A stretch of DNA of 64,000 nucleotides, from NCBI GenBank assembly GCA_018609055.1, contig JABAYJ010000005.1:204984-268983 (forward strand), read 5' to 3'. Below are positions 1 through 8,857 of the stretch, in pieces. The notes beneath the pieces are model-generated. The model did no database searches and was not told the DNA's origin. It saw nothing but the letters and a program-made list of their open reading frames with translations. The first letter of the stretch is position 1; the number at the start of each line of letters is the position of its first letter. The stretch is from Flavobacteriales bacterium. Its GTDB lineage: Bacteria; Bacteroidota; Bacteroidia; Flavobacteriales_D; CAJJDF01. The position numbers and the translations under genes are program-made.

Positions 1-1255
1 CAGCAGACCAAACTTTAACGGTCATCAATGTATCGTTAGTCGTAAAGGGAATAGCTGTTGCAAAACCAGTAGCAGTACTAATAGTAGTACCCGCCCAAGT
101 TTGTGCCCCAGCAGTTTTGATAACTCTCATTACTTTATTAGTAGCACTTGTAGGATCAACAACAAGATTAGAGGCATTTCCACCAAAATCAGTCATTGTG
201 TAATTTACCGTAGTACCTTCAAAAGTAACTGGTAAGTCGATTTGAGTTAAAGCAGGAGGAGGTGAAGGAACAAACATTACATCATCAAAATAGAAAGTAT
301 CTTGCGCCCCAGCAGTGTTAAAGTCCATGAATATAGAAGCCTTATTATAAGTATTTGCAGTATTAATAGCAGAAGCAGCAGTAGAGAAGTCAAAAACTAA
401 ACTATCCCAACCAGCAACAGTTGTATTTACAGAAACTTCACTATTAATAGCTCCATTTGCAGCATCTTCTACTTTTAAAAGAATTGGAGTTCCAGAAGAA
501 GGCGACCAAACTTTCACAGTCATTTTTTTATCTGTAATAGAAAAAGGAATTGCAGTAGCTAATCCAGTAGGAGTAGAAATTGTAGTTCCTGCCCAAGTTT
601 GAGCTCCAGTAGGTTTGATAATTCTCATTACTGTATTTGCAGCATTAGTGGGATCCGCCATAATCATAGAAGCGTTTCCGCCAAAATCAGTCATTGTGTA
701 ATCTACTGTTAAATCATCAAAAGTAACTGGTAAATCAATTTGTGATGGAAGTAATCCTGTAATAACAACAGAATCAAGCCCAATACCCATAGCAGTTGTA
801 TTTCTCAAAGAAATAATATATTCAATACTATTACAAGTTGATGGTATAACTATAGAATCGGTATATTTTACTAATCCAGTTCCACCAATTGTTTGGTATG
901 GTCTATAAGTACCATAAGATGAGTTAGTATTATCATAATAGTTAACTCTTACATCACCAGCAGTTCCAGCTATCCACATTTCTATAATGTATGTTTCCCC
1001 TGGGACAACTCCTAATGATTTTGTTGTTAATCTTTTATGACCAGAACCAGCATTAATAATATTTGCAAAAGATGTTCCGTATACTGCACCAGTTGAAACT
1101 TCTGTTACGCTAGCACTTGAAATACTTGTTCTTGCTCCAAAGAAATCAGAAGGATTTCCAGCAGCCCATGTTGACAAATCACTTTGAAAAACGACCTGAG
1201 AGAGAGTTAAGTTAGCTATTAAACTTAATGCTAAAAGTGTAATTATTTTTTTCAT
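1..1255 (-). CDS. Secreted modular carbohydrate-binding-like protein, 3' end cut by window edge
   Basis: I read an open frame from the ATG at 1255 down to base 1 with no stop (at least 418 residues), so the C-terminus lies outside the window. Residues 1-20 form a signal peptide (MKKIITLLALSLIANLTLSQ). A beta-rich domain follows, then two tandem modules of roughly 165 residues, each starting at IDLPVTF and carrying TMTDFGGNAS and AQTWAGTTIS. The two module copies are also clearly similar at DNA level (about 505-745 versus 1-240). Modules of this kind are common in secreted flavobacterial glycan-degrading or glycan-binding proteins. A catalytic domain such as GH16, or a T9SS sorting domain, could lie in the missing part, but neither is visible. 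It is the last gene of the glycan locus. Function is inferred from modules and neighbours. Confidence 0.75.
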   Translation of the reverse strand, partial: MKKIITLLALSLIANLTLSQVVFQSDLSTWAAGNPSDFFGARTSISSASVTEVSTGAVYGTSFANIINAGSGHKRLTTKSLGVVPGETYIIEMWIAGTAGDVRVNYYDNTNSSYGTYRPYQTIGGTGLVKYTDSIVIPSTCNSIEYIISLRNTTAMGIGLDSVVITGLLPSQIDLPVTFDDLTVDYTMTDFGGNASMIMADPTNAANTVMRIIKPTGAQTWAGTTISTPTGLATAIPFSITDKKMTVKVWSPSSGTPILLKVEDAANGAINSEVSVNTTVAGWDSLVFDFSTAASAINTANTYNKASIFMDFNTAGAQDTFYFDDVMFVPSPPPALTQIDLPVTFEGTTVNYTMTDFGGNASNLVVDPTSATNKVMRVIKTAGAQTWAGTTISTATGFATAIPFTTNDTLMTVKVWSA

Positions 1256-1302
1256 AAGACTTATTAATTATATTATTTGATGATGCTATTTGTTATGATT
1301 TT

Positions 1303-2640
1303 TTACTTTGAATTCTTTATTATTTTTTCAGTTCTATAGTTTCCGCTTTGGTCACTAATCTTTAAAAGATAAATTCCAGAATTGAAAGTGTCAGTATTTA
1401 TAATTAATTCATTTGAATTAATATTTGATATCGTTTTTATAATTTTCCCAGTGATGTCGGTAATAATTACTTCATCAAAAGATACTTCTGATGATAATCT
1501 AATTTCTCCTTCGAAAGGATTTGGATATACACTAATAGCATTTAATGCATCATTTTCATTGATACTAACAAATGGATCAAATGAAAAGCTGAAGTTGTCT
1601 AGAAATATAGAATCTTCAGTTGAAGTTGGAGAGTTAAGTAAGAACACAAATTTTTCTATTGAAGTAGAAGTTGGAACTTTAGATAGATCCATATCAAATT
1701 TACTCCAACCTGGAGTAGAGGATGTTACGAATAAAGTGTCTAAAATATCAGTACCAGATGCATCTTGAAATACCATTTTGAAATCATAAGCTCCAGCTGG
1801 GCTATATAATTCGATATGAGCAAGGTTATATGTTGAGGAATTAAATGGATTTAATAAAGTCCCACCAAATGCTCCATCATTTGTTGGAGGGATAAACTTA
1901 AAGAATTTCCCACATGTGTTTGAGGAGTTAATTCCAGTTGTTAGCGGGTTTGTTACGTTTTGTAAATGAGTTCCATTAGCAAAATCAAAAGTCACATTTC
2001 TTTGACATTCATAATCATCAGCTATAGAGACATCTGGTGTAACACCCAAACATGGGTTTATTAAATCTGGTCCCATAATATCATCTAATAAATAGGTATC
2101 AGAATTAAAAGTGTTTGGATCAAGTAATATAACTAGTCTATTAACGGTTGTATCAGTCAAGTTTGTATCTGGTGTACCAGCTAAAACAAATGTTAAAGTT
2201 TCCCAAGTATTAGCTACAGTTGTTACTGCTGTATATTCACTATGTCTTCCAAGAGGGTAGTTTGTTGGAGTCGCAATATTTTTGTCTTCTAATGTTATTT
2301 GAACAGTTTTTCCAACAGCAGGACTATAAATTTTAATAGTCATACTTTTTGTTCCAGCAGCATAAGCAGCAACACTTGCTACTTTAGTTAATCCTATTGG
2401 TTCAAGTAGCATTACATCATATTGTGCTCCTGAGTTTCTTTGATATTGAGCACAAATTGCACTTGTATTAACTCCTGTTGTAGATGGATTTGTAAAGGAC
2501 TGATTAAATACTACACCATTGATAAATGGATAAACTACAGCTCCTGCATTATCAAAATCATCCCAAGTACTTTGAGATTTAGCATTAAAATTAACAAGTA
2601 GAATACTTGCTGTTAATAAAGTGAGTAATTGTTTTTTCAT
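1303..2640 (-). CDS. Secreted T9SS substrate with two carbohydrate-binding-like modules
   Basis: The 445-residue protein has a signal peptide (residues 1-22, ending FNAKSQ), two beta-sandwich-like modules (about 30-195 and 205-355), and a C-terminal T9SS sorting domain (about 365-445) that contains SVYPNPF and ends in IIKNSK. Each module opens with a NxTNPxTTGxN motif and closes with a segment of the LLDDI/FLDNF type, as in galactose-binding folds. No catalytic domain is seen, so it probably binds glycan at the cell surface after T9SS export. It starts 110 bp after the GH3 gene. Its leader contains the 11-mer found before the symporter operon, suggesting co-regulation with the locus. Exact ligand unknown. 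Confidence 0.75.
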   Translation of the reverse strand: MKKQLLTLLTASILLVNFNAKSQSTWDDFDNAGAVVYPFINGVVFNQSFTNPSTTGVNTSAICAQYQRNSGAQYDVMLLEPIGLTKVASVAAYAAGTKSMTIKIYSPAVGKTVQITLEDKNIATPTNYPLGRHSEYTAVTTVANTWETLTFVLAGTPDTNLTDTTVNRLVILLDPNTFNSDTYLLDDIMGPDLINPCLGVTPDVSIADDYECQRNVTFDFANGTHLQNVTNPLTTGINSSNTCGKFFKFIPPTNDGAFGGTLLNPFNSSTYNLAHIELYSPAGAYDFKMVFQDASGTDILDTLFVTSSTPGWSKFDMDLSKVPTSTSIEKFVFLLNSPTSTEDSIFLDNFSFSFDPFVSINENDALNAISVYPNPFEGEIRLSSEVSFDEVIITDITGKIIKTISNINSNELIINTDTFNSGIYLLKISDQSGNYRTEKIIKNSK

Positions 2641-2665
2641 GAAATTTGTATTAATTCTTTAACTA

Positions 2666-2676
2666 TACTTATTGTA
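2666..2676 (-). promoter_or_regulatory. Candidate shared operator or promoter motif (copy 2)
   Basis: The 11-mer TACTTATTGTA (plus strand) lies 26 bases upstream of the ATG at 2640. The identical 11-mer sits 30 bases upstream of the symporter start at 12400, in the same orientation. The motif is a short dyad, TAC-N5-GTA. An A+T-rich dyad (AATAAC...GTTATT) follows at about 2675-2695. It could be the site of the Nudix regulator encoded at 12470-13162, or a core promoter element. The role is inferred from position and sequence sharing only. Confidence 0.35.
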
Positions 2677-2750
2677 ATAACAACTATTAGTTATTGTTAA
2701 ATTTACAGTTAGTAGGCCCAATATAGTAAATTTAAATGTGAAACGCAAAT

Positions 2751-5000
2751 TTATTCAACCACTATGGCTTTCTCTAAATCGCCAATTTTAATTACAAAAC
2801 AACCCGGTTCTACTACCCATTTATTATTCAGATTAACAAAAGCTAGTTCTGAAATAGGGATATTGAATTCAACTGTTTGAGATGAATTAGCTTCTATTAA
2901 AACTTTTTTGAATGCTCTTAATCTTTTTACACTTGGCGTAATTGAAGCAACAGTATCACTTACAAATACTTGAATAACTTCTTTACCGTTTAGACTAGAA
3001 CTGTTAGTTATTTCTATAGATACTGAAATAGTATCATTGCTGCTATATTTTGTTTTCCCAACATTTAAGTTTGAGTAGGTGAAATTGGAATAACTCAATC
3101 CAAATCCAAATTCCCATTGTGGGTCAAATCCTTCTTTACCAAAGTTTATATCTAATATTTCAGTGTATTTGTGGTCGTAAGGAATAAATGATCCAGTGTG
3201 CTTAGGATAAGTGAAAGGTAATTTCCCTGATGGGTTTACATCACCAAATAAATTTTTGGCAAACGCCATTCCTCCATAATCTCCTGATAGGTAACAATGG
3301 AAAATAGCAGAGGCTAAAGGCTCTACTTCGTTTATTACTCTTGGTCTATTAAAGCTTAAAGCAAATACAATTGGTTTCCCAGTTTTACTAATTGCTTTTA
3401 TTAATTCTTGTTGAGCCTTAGGCAATGTTAAATCATTAATGTTACCCGGAATCTCCGTACTAGGAAGTTCTCCTAAGCAAATAACCACTATATCCGATCT
3501 TTTAGCCTTGGCAACAGTTTCAGCAATGTTTTGCAACTGATTTAAATTAGAACCTAATGAATAGTCAACTTTACCTGTAGAAAGTTGCTTGATAGATTCG
3601 TAAAAAGTTAAAGCTCCTTTTGTATTGTATGTACTGTCGATTCCTTGCCAAGTATGAGTCCAAGCTCCATTTTGAATGTTCAATGAATTTGCTGCTGGCC
3701 CACAAACCAATATGTTTGATTCTTTTTTAAGTGGTAAAATATTGTCTTTATTCTTTAATAAAGTGATTGATTCAGAAGCTGTTTCTAAAGCAATATTTTT
3801 ATGTTTTTCCGAACCAAACTCAGTATAGTAATCAAAGTCAGGAATTGGGTTTTTCAACAACCCTAACTGCTGTTTTACCCAAAGTATTCTTCTACACGAT
3901 TCATCTAATCTTGATTCTTTAATCTCTCCGCTTTTTACTAAATCAATTAAAGCTCTGTTGAATGAATAATCGTTTGGAGTCATACTCATATCAATCCCAG
4001 CATCAATTGCTAGTTTTACAGCTTCGCGCATGTTTCGAGCTACTTTATGATCTCTGTAAAGTTTGATAATGTCTTCCCAATCAGTCACAGCAAGTCCTTT
4101 AAAACCTAATTCATCTCTTAATAATGTTGTTAATATTTCTGGATTTGCATGTACAGGAATTCCGTTCAGCTCTCCTGAATTAATCATTACAGTTAATGCA
4201 TTTTCATTTATTGCAGTTTCAAAAGTAGGAATGTAATATTCTTTTAATTGCCTATCGTGAACCCAAACTGGTGTTCTGTCTTTTCCAGATAGGGGGGTGC
4301 TGTATCCTAAAAAGTGCTTCATACATGATGCAACTTTTTCTTTGTCACCATTTGTTTCTCCTTGGTACCCATTAATAGTTGCTTTTGTCATTTGCTTGGC
4401 TAAGTATACATCTTCTCCATAAGTTTCAAAAAATCTTGACCAAAGTGGTTGTCTTCCTAGATCCAGAACCGGAGAGAAATTCCAAGGAATTCCCGAAGCT
4501 CTACATTCATAGGCAGAAACTGCAGCTCCCATTTTTATTAACTCAGGATTCCAAGTTGCTGCTTGCGCAATTTGTTGAGGAAATAAAGTTGCATCTACCG
4601 TATAATTTACTCCATGAATGGCATCAATACCATAAATTACTGGTATTTTATTCCCTTGAGTAGTAGCTTTAGTTTGAATCTCAGTAATAATATCTTCCCA
4701 GTGTTCTCTGGTATAAGTGTGACCACCAACATTTAATATTGATCCAACAAAATAATGGTTTATCGCAGAATCAAGCTTAAGAGAATCTAGTTGATGTGGA
4801 GTTTGTAAATTGAAAATTTCTCCTTTAGAGATTACATCTAGATTTATTTGAGTCATTTGTCCAACTTTTTCTTCGATACTCATCTTAGAAATAATGCTGT
4901 TTATTTCGGAATAGTTTTCGTTCTCAGATTCGGTTGAGTTATTACATGAAAGTGCAAGTAAGAATGATCCTACAAGAGTAATAGTTTTTATTAATCTCAT
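2751..5000 (-). CDS. bglX: Beta-glucosidase, glycoside hydrolase family 3, lipoprotein
   Basis: This 749-residue GH3 enzyme should release glucose from the non-reducing end of beta-glucans or oligosaccharides. A lipoprotein signal ends at LALS-C19, so it is lipid-anchored in the periplasm or outer membrane. The N-terminal TIM barrel has the family hallmarks KHF (228-230) and GFKGLAVTDWEDI, where Asp307 of TDW is the expected nucleophile. The alpha/beta sandwich domain follows (about 405-620), then a C-terminal fibronectin-III-like domain (about 660-745). Length is normal for full GH3 enzymes. The ATG directly abuts the TAA of the upstream lipoprotein gene with no spacer, so the two are probably translationally coupled. 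Substrate linkage (for example beta-1,3 in laminarin) is inferred from context, not shown. Confidence 0.93.
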   Translation of the reverse strand: MRLIKTITLVGSFLLALSCNNSTESENENYSEINSIISKMSIEEKVGQMTQINLDVISKGEIFNLQTPHQLDSLKLDSAINHYFVGSILNVGGHTYTREHWEDIITEIQTKATTQGNKIPVIYGIDAIHGVNYTVDATLFPQQIAQAATWNPELIKMGAAVSAYECRASGIPWNFSPVLDLGRQPLWSRFFETYGEDVYLAKQMTKATINGYQGETNGDKEKVASCMKHFLGYSTPLSGKDRTPVWVHDRQLKEYYIPTFETAINENALTVMINSGELNGIPVHANPEILTTLLRDELGFKGLAVTDWEDIIKLYRDHKVARNMREAVKLAIDAGIDMSMTPNDYSFNRALIDLVKSGEIKESRLDESCRRILWVKQQLGLLKNPIPDFDYYTEFGSEKHKNIALETASESITLLKNKDNILPLKKESNILVCGPAANSLNIQNGAWTHTWQGIDSTYNTKGALTFYESIKQLSTGKVDYSLGSNLNQLQNIAETVAKAKRSDIVVICLGELPSTEIPGNINDLTLPKAQQELIKAISKTGKPIVFALSFNRPRVINEVEPLASAIFHCYLSGDYGGMAFAKNLFGDVNPSGKLPFTYPKHTGSFIPYDHKYTEILDINFGKEGFDPQWEFGFGLSYSNFTYSNLNVGKTKYSSNDTISVSIEITNSSSLNGKEVIQVFVSDTVASITPSVKRLRAFKKVLIEANSSQTVEFNIPISELAFVNLNNKWVVEPGCFVIKIGDLEKAIVVE

Positions 5001-6137
5001 TTAATTGGTAATTTTTATGTCATCAATAAGTACCTCGCCTTGTTTGGTTCCAGTGAAGTATACTTGTTTCATTTGGTCTAGTACAAATCCTTTTTCAGAT
5101 AAGTTCAGATTTTTTAGTGGGATAGATACTTCCGTCCAAGATTCTGAATTAAAGTTTTGTGAAGTACTAGTAAATATTTCAGCCTTATGGCCTTTGAAAT
5201 CTTCGATAAACATCTTGAATTTACTTGTTTTATCTGCCTTAATTTTTACTGATATTGAAGACATGTTAGCAATTCCTCTGAAATTAATCGCATACCATCC
5301 ATTCCAATTCATTCCCCATTTGGACCAATTACATTCAGTAGAATTGTATGTCCAATGGATGAATGTGTTTCCAGCAGAATCCGTTTTTTCAGAAAGACCT
5401 TGGCAACTATTATTCGTATAACCCCAAGCATCTTCAGTAAATCTTCCTTCGGTATATACTATTTGATTCAACTCTCCTTTTGGCTTCATTAATTCTACTT
5501 CAGCTCTCATTTTATCGAACTCTTCTTTCGAATAATCAATGATTTTTATGTCATCTAAATAAAAAGAACCTGCTCCTTCTAATTGAAACTTCATTTGTTT
5601 AACTGATTGTACGTCAAACTCATCTTCAATAACAGGGAAATCCCATAGTGGCACAATAATTTGTTTCCAAGTTGTGTCCATTTCTAATCCAACTAAATAT
5701 TTATTTGCATCAATAAAATAGTAACTCCCACCACCACTATAGTCTTCAAGATTGGCTACTATTGGAATTGCTTTGGCAGTTTTACTTTGTGTTCTTACAT
5801 AAAATGAAAGGGCTTTTTTAAACCTATCTTTTGATAGATCTACTGGTTGCCAGTTGTTAAAACTATTACCAAAACCTATCCACTCGCAAGATGCTTTATT
5901 CCAAGAAAGTTTAATACTTGATTTTCCTGTATAGGCATCTTCTTGAGTAATTTCAAAATTACCACAGTTAAATAAAGAGTTCCACATTAATCCTTGTCCT
6001 TCGGTAAAGATTTCTTGCTTTGTTTTGATGGAAGCAGCTGGTTGCGCATAGACATCATAAAGCACTTGTTTCTTGAATTTTATACTATCACAAGAAACAA
6101 ATACAATCAGAACAGTTAAGGTTATTAATAGTCTCAA
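5001..6137 (-). CDS. Lipoprotein with two galactose-binding-like modules
   Basis: The 378-residue protein has a lipoprotein signal (MRLLITLTVLIVFVS-C16). Two tandem modules (about 40-205 and 215-378) share a pattern of conserved Asn/Trp/Cys: the first has CEWIGFGNSFNNWQPVDLS, the second has CNWSKWGMNWNGWYAINF. Each ends with a strand of the type FYLDDIKI or VLIDDIKI, typical of jelly-roll carbohydrate-binding folds. No enzyme motif is seen. It overlaps the upstream gene by 4 bases and is followed without a gap by the GH3 gene. A role in holding glycan for the GH3 enzyme at the outer membrane is inferred. Confidence 0.75.
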   Translation of the reverse strand: MRLLITLTVLIVFVSCDSIKFKKQVLYDVYAQPAASIKTKQEIFTEGQGLMWNSLFNCGNFEITQEDAYTGKSSIKLSWNKASCEWIGFGNSFNNWQPVDLSKDRFKKALSFYVRTQSKTAKAIPIVANLEDYSGGGSYYFIDANKYLVGLEMDTTWKQIIVPLWDFPVIEDEFDVQSVKQMKFQLEGAGSFYLDDIKIIDYSKEEFDKMRAEVELMKPKGELNQIVYTEGRFTEDAWGYTNNSCQGLSEKTDSAGNTFIHWTYNSTECNWSKWGMNWNGWYAINFRGIANMSSISVKIKADKTSKFKMFIEDFKGHKAEIFTSTSQNFNSESWTEVSIPLKNLNLSEKGFVLDQMKQVYFTGTKQGEVLIDDIKITN

Positions 6138-7135
6138 GGTGTGTAAGGTTTGTTTGTAGTGAAGATTAAGTGATCGATATATGCTTTGGCATTTCCGTTA
6201 GCTTTATTAGCAAGATAAAATACATTTATCGAGAATAATTTTCCAGGTTCAGGAAGTCCATTTCCATTTGTAGCAACTTGATTACCGTCTACATCAAATT
6301 GGATATCTGCATATTTATAACTTATAAGACTCCAGCCAGTATCTTGATACCAGTATTCATAAATGAATCTATCTTCTGTTGCTGGATCAAAAACACCATC
6401 TCCATTTTCATCTTCATCAAACCAAAATTGAATAAAAGTATTTTGTGCTCCAATATTTTCAATAGGTTTAAAAGCCATATTAAAGTAAAGGTTAGATGCA
6501 TTAGCAGGTAAACCAAAGTCATTATTATCATCTTGAATCATTACTGAACCAATAGCCCAATCCCAGCCTACTGTTCCGTTAAATCCATAGTAACAATTTC
6601 CTTTTGCAGCATTTCCATCTCCACAAGTTATTCCTCCTGCAACAGTTGTCTGATTAAAGTTTGACCATTTTGTTCCTACTCCGTTTTCAAAGCTGGTGAT
6701 TAATATTCCGTCATCTATTTTGGAACCTGTAACTTGTATCGTGTCATATAGGATAACTGAATTATCCTCTGATGGGAAACTGATTTCTACAAAAACTGTT
6801 TCTAATCCAAATCCAGGGAAAGTATTGGCTCCACCATCCCAAGTTGCATTATCAATTGAAATTATTCTGTCGGTTCCAGCAATCTTTCTGTTGGCTCCGG
6901 TAGTTTGACCTCTTAGATTAATAACCCAAGAAGTGTTTTTTGATAATTCTCCACTAAAATAGATTTTGCTATCAACCTGAAAATTTACCATGTTTGAATT
7001 AACCGTAATATCTTGAATGATTGAAAACTCTCCGAAAAGGTCATTTAAATTTGGACCGTCATAGGTTTCAGAGTCCTCTTTTCTACAAGAAAAAATCAAG
7101 AGAATTGTAACGAGATATAAGATTGTTTTTTTCAT
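6134..7135 (-). CDS. Glycan-binding-like outer-membrane lipoprotein
   Basis: The 333-residue protein has a lipoprotein signal (LLIFS-C17). It is followed by an Ig-like region (about 35-140) and a C-terminal beta-sandwich (about 145-333). That sandwich contains an Asp-rich loop (DEDENGDGVFDPATEDR) that could bind calcium, and it closes with a jelly-roll-like strand (KAYIDHLIF). The layout of lipid anchor, Ig-like spacer and binding module matches surface glycan-binding proteins of Bacteroidota saccharide-use loci, but I recognise no named family. It lies 6 bases after the barrel gene and overlaps the next lipoprotein gene by 4 bases. Ligand not predictable from sequence. Confidence 0.65.
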   Translation of the reverse strand: MKKTILYLVTILLIFSCRKEDSETYDGPNLNDLFGEFSIIQDITVNSNMVNFQVDSKIYFSGELSKNTSWVINLRGQTTGANRKIAGTDRIISIDNATWDGGANTFPGFGLETVFVEISFPSEDNSVILYDTIQVTGSKIDDGILITSFENGVGTKWSNFNQTTVAGGITCGDGNAAKGNCYYGFNGTVGWDWAIGSVMIQDDNNDFGLPANASNLYFNMAFKPIENIGAQNTFIQFWFDEDENGDGVFDPATEDRFIYEYWYQDTGWSLISYKYADIQFDVDGNQVATNGNGLPEPGKLFSINVFYLANKANGNAKAYIDHLIFTTNKPYTP

Positions 7136-7141
7136 AATTGG

Positions 7142-8857
7142 TTAAAATAAAAGGGAGTAAAGAAATGTGAATTGCGATATTCCATAGTCTGGACTTACTC
7201 CTGTAGTATGTTTAATATTATTAATTTGATATTGAGCAGATAAGATGTTTTTATCACTAAATCTATATCTAAGTCCTGCTGCGTATGTGTTTTCATTGAA
7301 TCCATAATTTACAACATTAAAGTTTACAATGTTGTTAAATTGATTTCGGTCGTTATTGAATTCATTTCCTTTTACCGACCATATCTTTGCTCCAATCAAA
7401 ATATCAAAACTCTCTACTAGTTCATATGATAATCCTAGATCGACAAAAGTACTGCTAAGAGCAACTACTTCAAAAACTTCTCCACCTCTCGAGGTGTTTT
7501 CATATCTTAAGCCTAAATCGAGTTTTATTTGTTTTTTCCAACCTAAGTAGTCATTCAAATAAACATCAGTTCCAGCTTCAATTAAGAAAAAGTTTTTCTT
7601 TTCAGTTGTTCCAGTTCCTCTTGATTGAGTTAATAAAGCAGTTTTTACAAAACTGTTTTTAAACTTAACTGAATCTGTTCTTTGGAATTCAGCATAAACT
7701 CCTTTTCTATTTGGTGTTGCAAGTCCGTATGGATTACTATTGTTATATGCAGCATAGTACGGCATTAATTCTTCAGATATTTTGAATGAGTTTTCTGTAT
7801 TCCCACTAATTACATCCGAATAGCTTATTTGTCTTCCTATTGCATCATTTGTTATCTGCTGGTATAGTGCTGGGAACTTAGAATAGTTTATTCTTTTTGT
7901 TTGAGCTCCAGGCGATAAAAAATCTGCTCCAACATCTTTATATCCTAAAGTAATACTTGTGTTTTTTCCTTTAAAATTAGAAACCACAGATACATCATAA
8001 AACCAATCGTTCATAGTTTCTGGCGCTCTATTATCAGCATAGTTGATATATCTCGCATTGGAAATACCAGCTTCAGATTTAAAGTCTAGTTTGATTTTTT
8101 CGTTAAGGTCTTTTGAGTAATTAAGGTTAAATGTATGAACATTGTTTTTGTACTGAATGCTGTCAGGAATAGTTCCTTCTAGGTCAAATATGTTTACGGT
8201 ATTAAATGCTAAAGAAAGATTATCACTTTGAACTAATTTGATTGTTCCACCACCAAAAAGTCTTTCTGGTTCTAAAATTCCATCAGTAGCTCTTTGTCTA
8301 GTTATGAAAGTTTTAAAGTCAAGGCTTTTTATCAAACCATTGAACTCTAATCCAAAATTTGCTTTTGCTCCTTGCATTCTCCAAGAATTATTGTTGTTGT
8401 AAAACATGTCATAATGAACAATATCTCTTCTTAATGCAAACACATCTCCTTCGTTTATTACTCCTTCTTCTTGATAATTGAATAAGGTATAGGGTGTCAT
8501 TTTTAAATCGATATCACCTAATTCGTAACGAACTACATCAGCTGCAACTCCTTTTAATGATAACTGTCTTACATCAAAAGAAACTCCACCACCCCAAAAT
8601 CCACCTAGTTCATTTCTTATACGGAACATAGCTAATACTTCGGTATTGTTATTTGGAAATAGATTTACTCCCATGTCCAACAAGGTATGTCCGTAGTTTG
8701 CTTTTCTGGTTGTAATTGTATCAAGGGATTCATCAATATTCAACTCATTGGAGAAAAAATATCCCCTTGCAGCACCATTTATTTGGAACTTCTTTTGTTG
8801 ACCGAAGATGTAATTTGACAGAATTACAAAAAGTACTATCAGTGTTTTTTTTATCAT
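7142..8857 (-). CDS. Outer-membrane beta-barrel protein of the glycan operon
   Basis: The 571-residue protein has a signal peptide (about 1-19, ending NYIFGQ) and then alternating amphipathic strands throughout, ending in FTFLYSLLF with a C-terminal Phe, as is usual for outer-membrane barrels. There is no plug domain, TonB box or carboxypeptidase-like N-terminal domain, so it is not a SusC-type receptor. Its ATG overlaps the TAA of the preceding barrel gene by one base. Its place between a sugar symporter and glycan-binding lipoproteins suggests a porin or uptake channel for oligosaccharides. That role is inference; the family resembles uncharacterised Bacteroidota barrels. Confidence 0.7.
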   Translation of the reverse strand: MIKKTLIVLFVILSNYIFGQQKKFQINGAARGYFFSNELNIDESLDTITTRKANYGHTLLDMGVNLFPNNNTEVLAMFRIRNELGGFWGGGVSFDVRQLSLKGVAADVVRYELGDIDLKMTPYTLFNYQEEGVINEGDVFALRRDIVHYDMFYNNNNSWRMQGAKANFGLEFNGLIKSLDFKTFITRQRATDGILEPERLFGGGTIKLVQSDNLSLAFNTVNIFDLEGTIPDSIQYKNNVHTFNLNYSKDLNEKIKLDFKSEAGISNARYINYADNRAPETMNDWFYDVSVVSNFKGKNTSITLGYKDVGADFLSPGAQTKRINYSKFPALYQQITNDAIGRQISYSDVISGNTENSFKISEELMPYYAAYNNSNPYGLATPNRKGVYAEFQRTDSVKFKNSFVKTALLTQSRGTGTTEKKNFFLIEAGTDVYLNDYLGWKKQIKLDLGLRYENTSRGGEVFEVVALSSTFVDLGLSYELVESFDILIGAKIWSVKGNEFNNDRNQFNNIVNFNVVNYGFNENTYAAGLRYRFSDKNILSAQYQINNIKHTTGVSPDYGISQFTFLYSLLF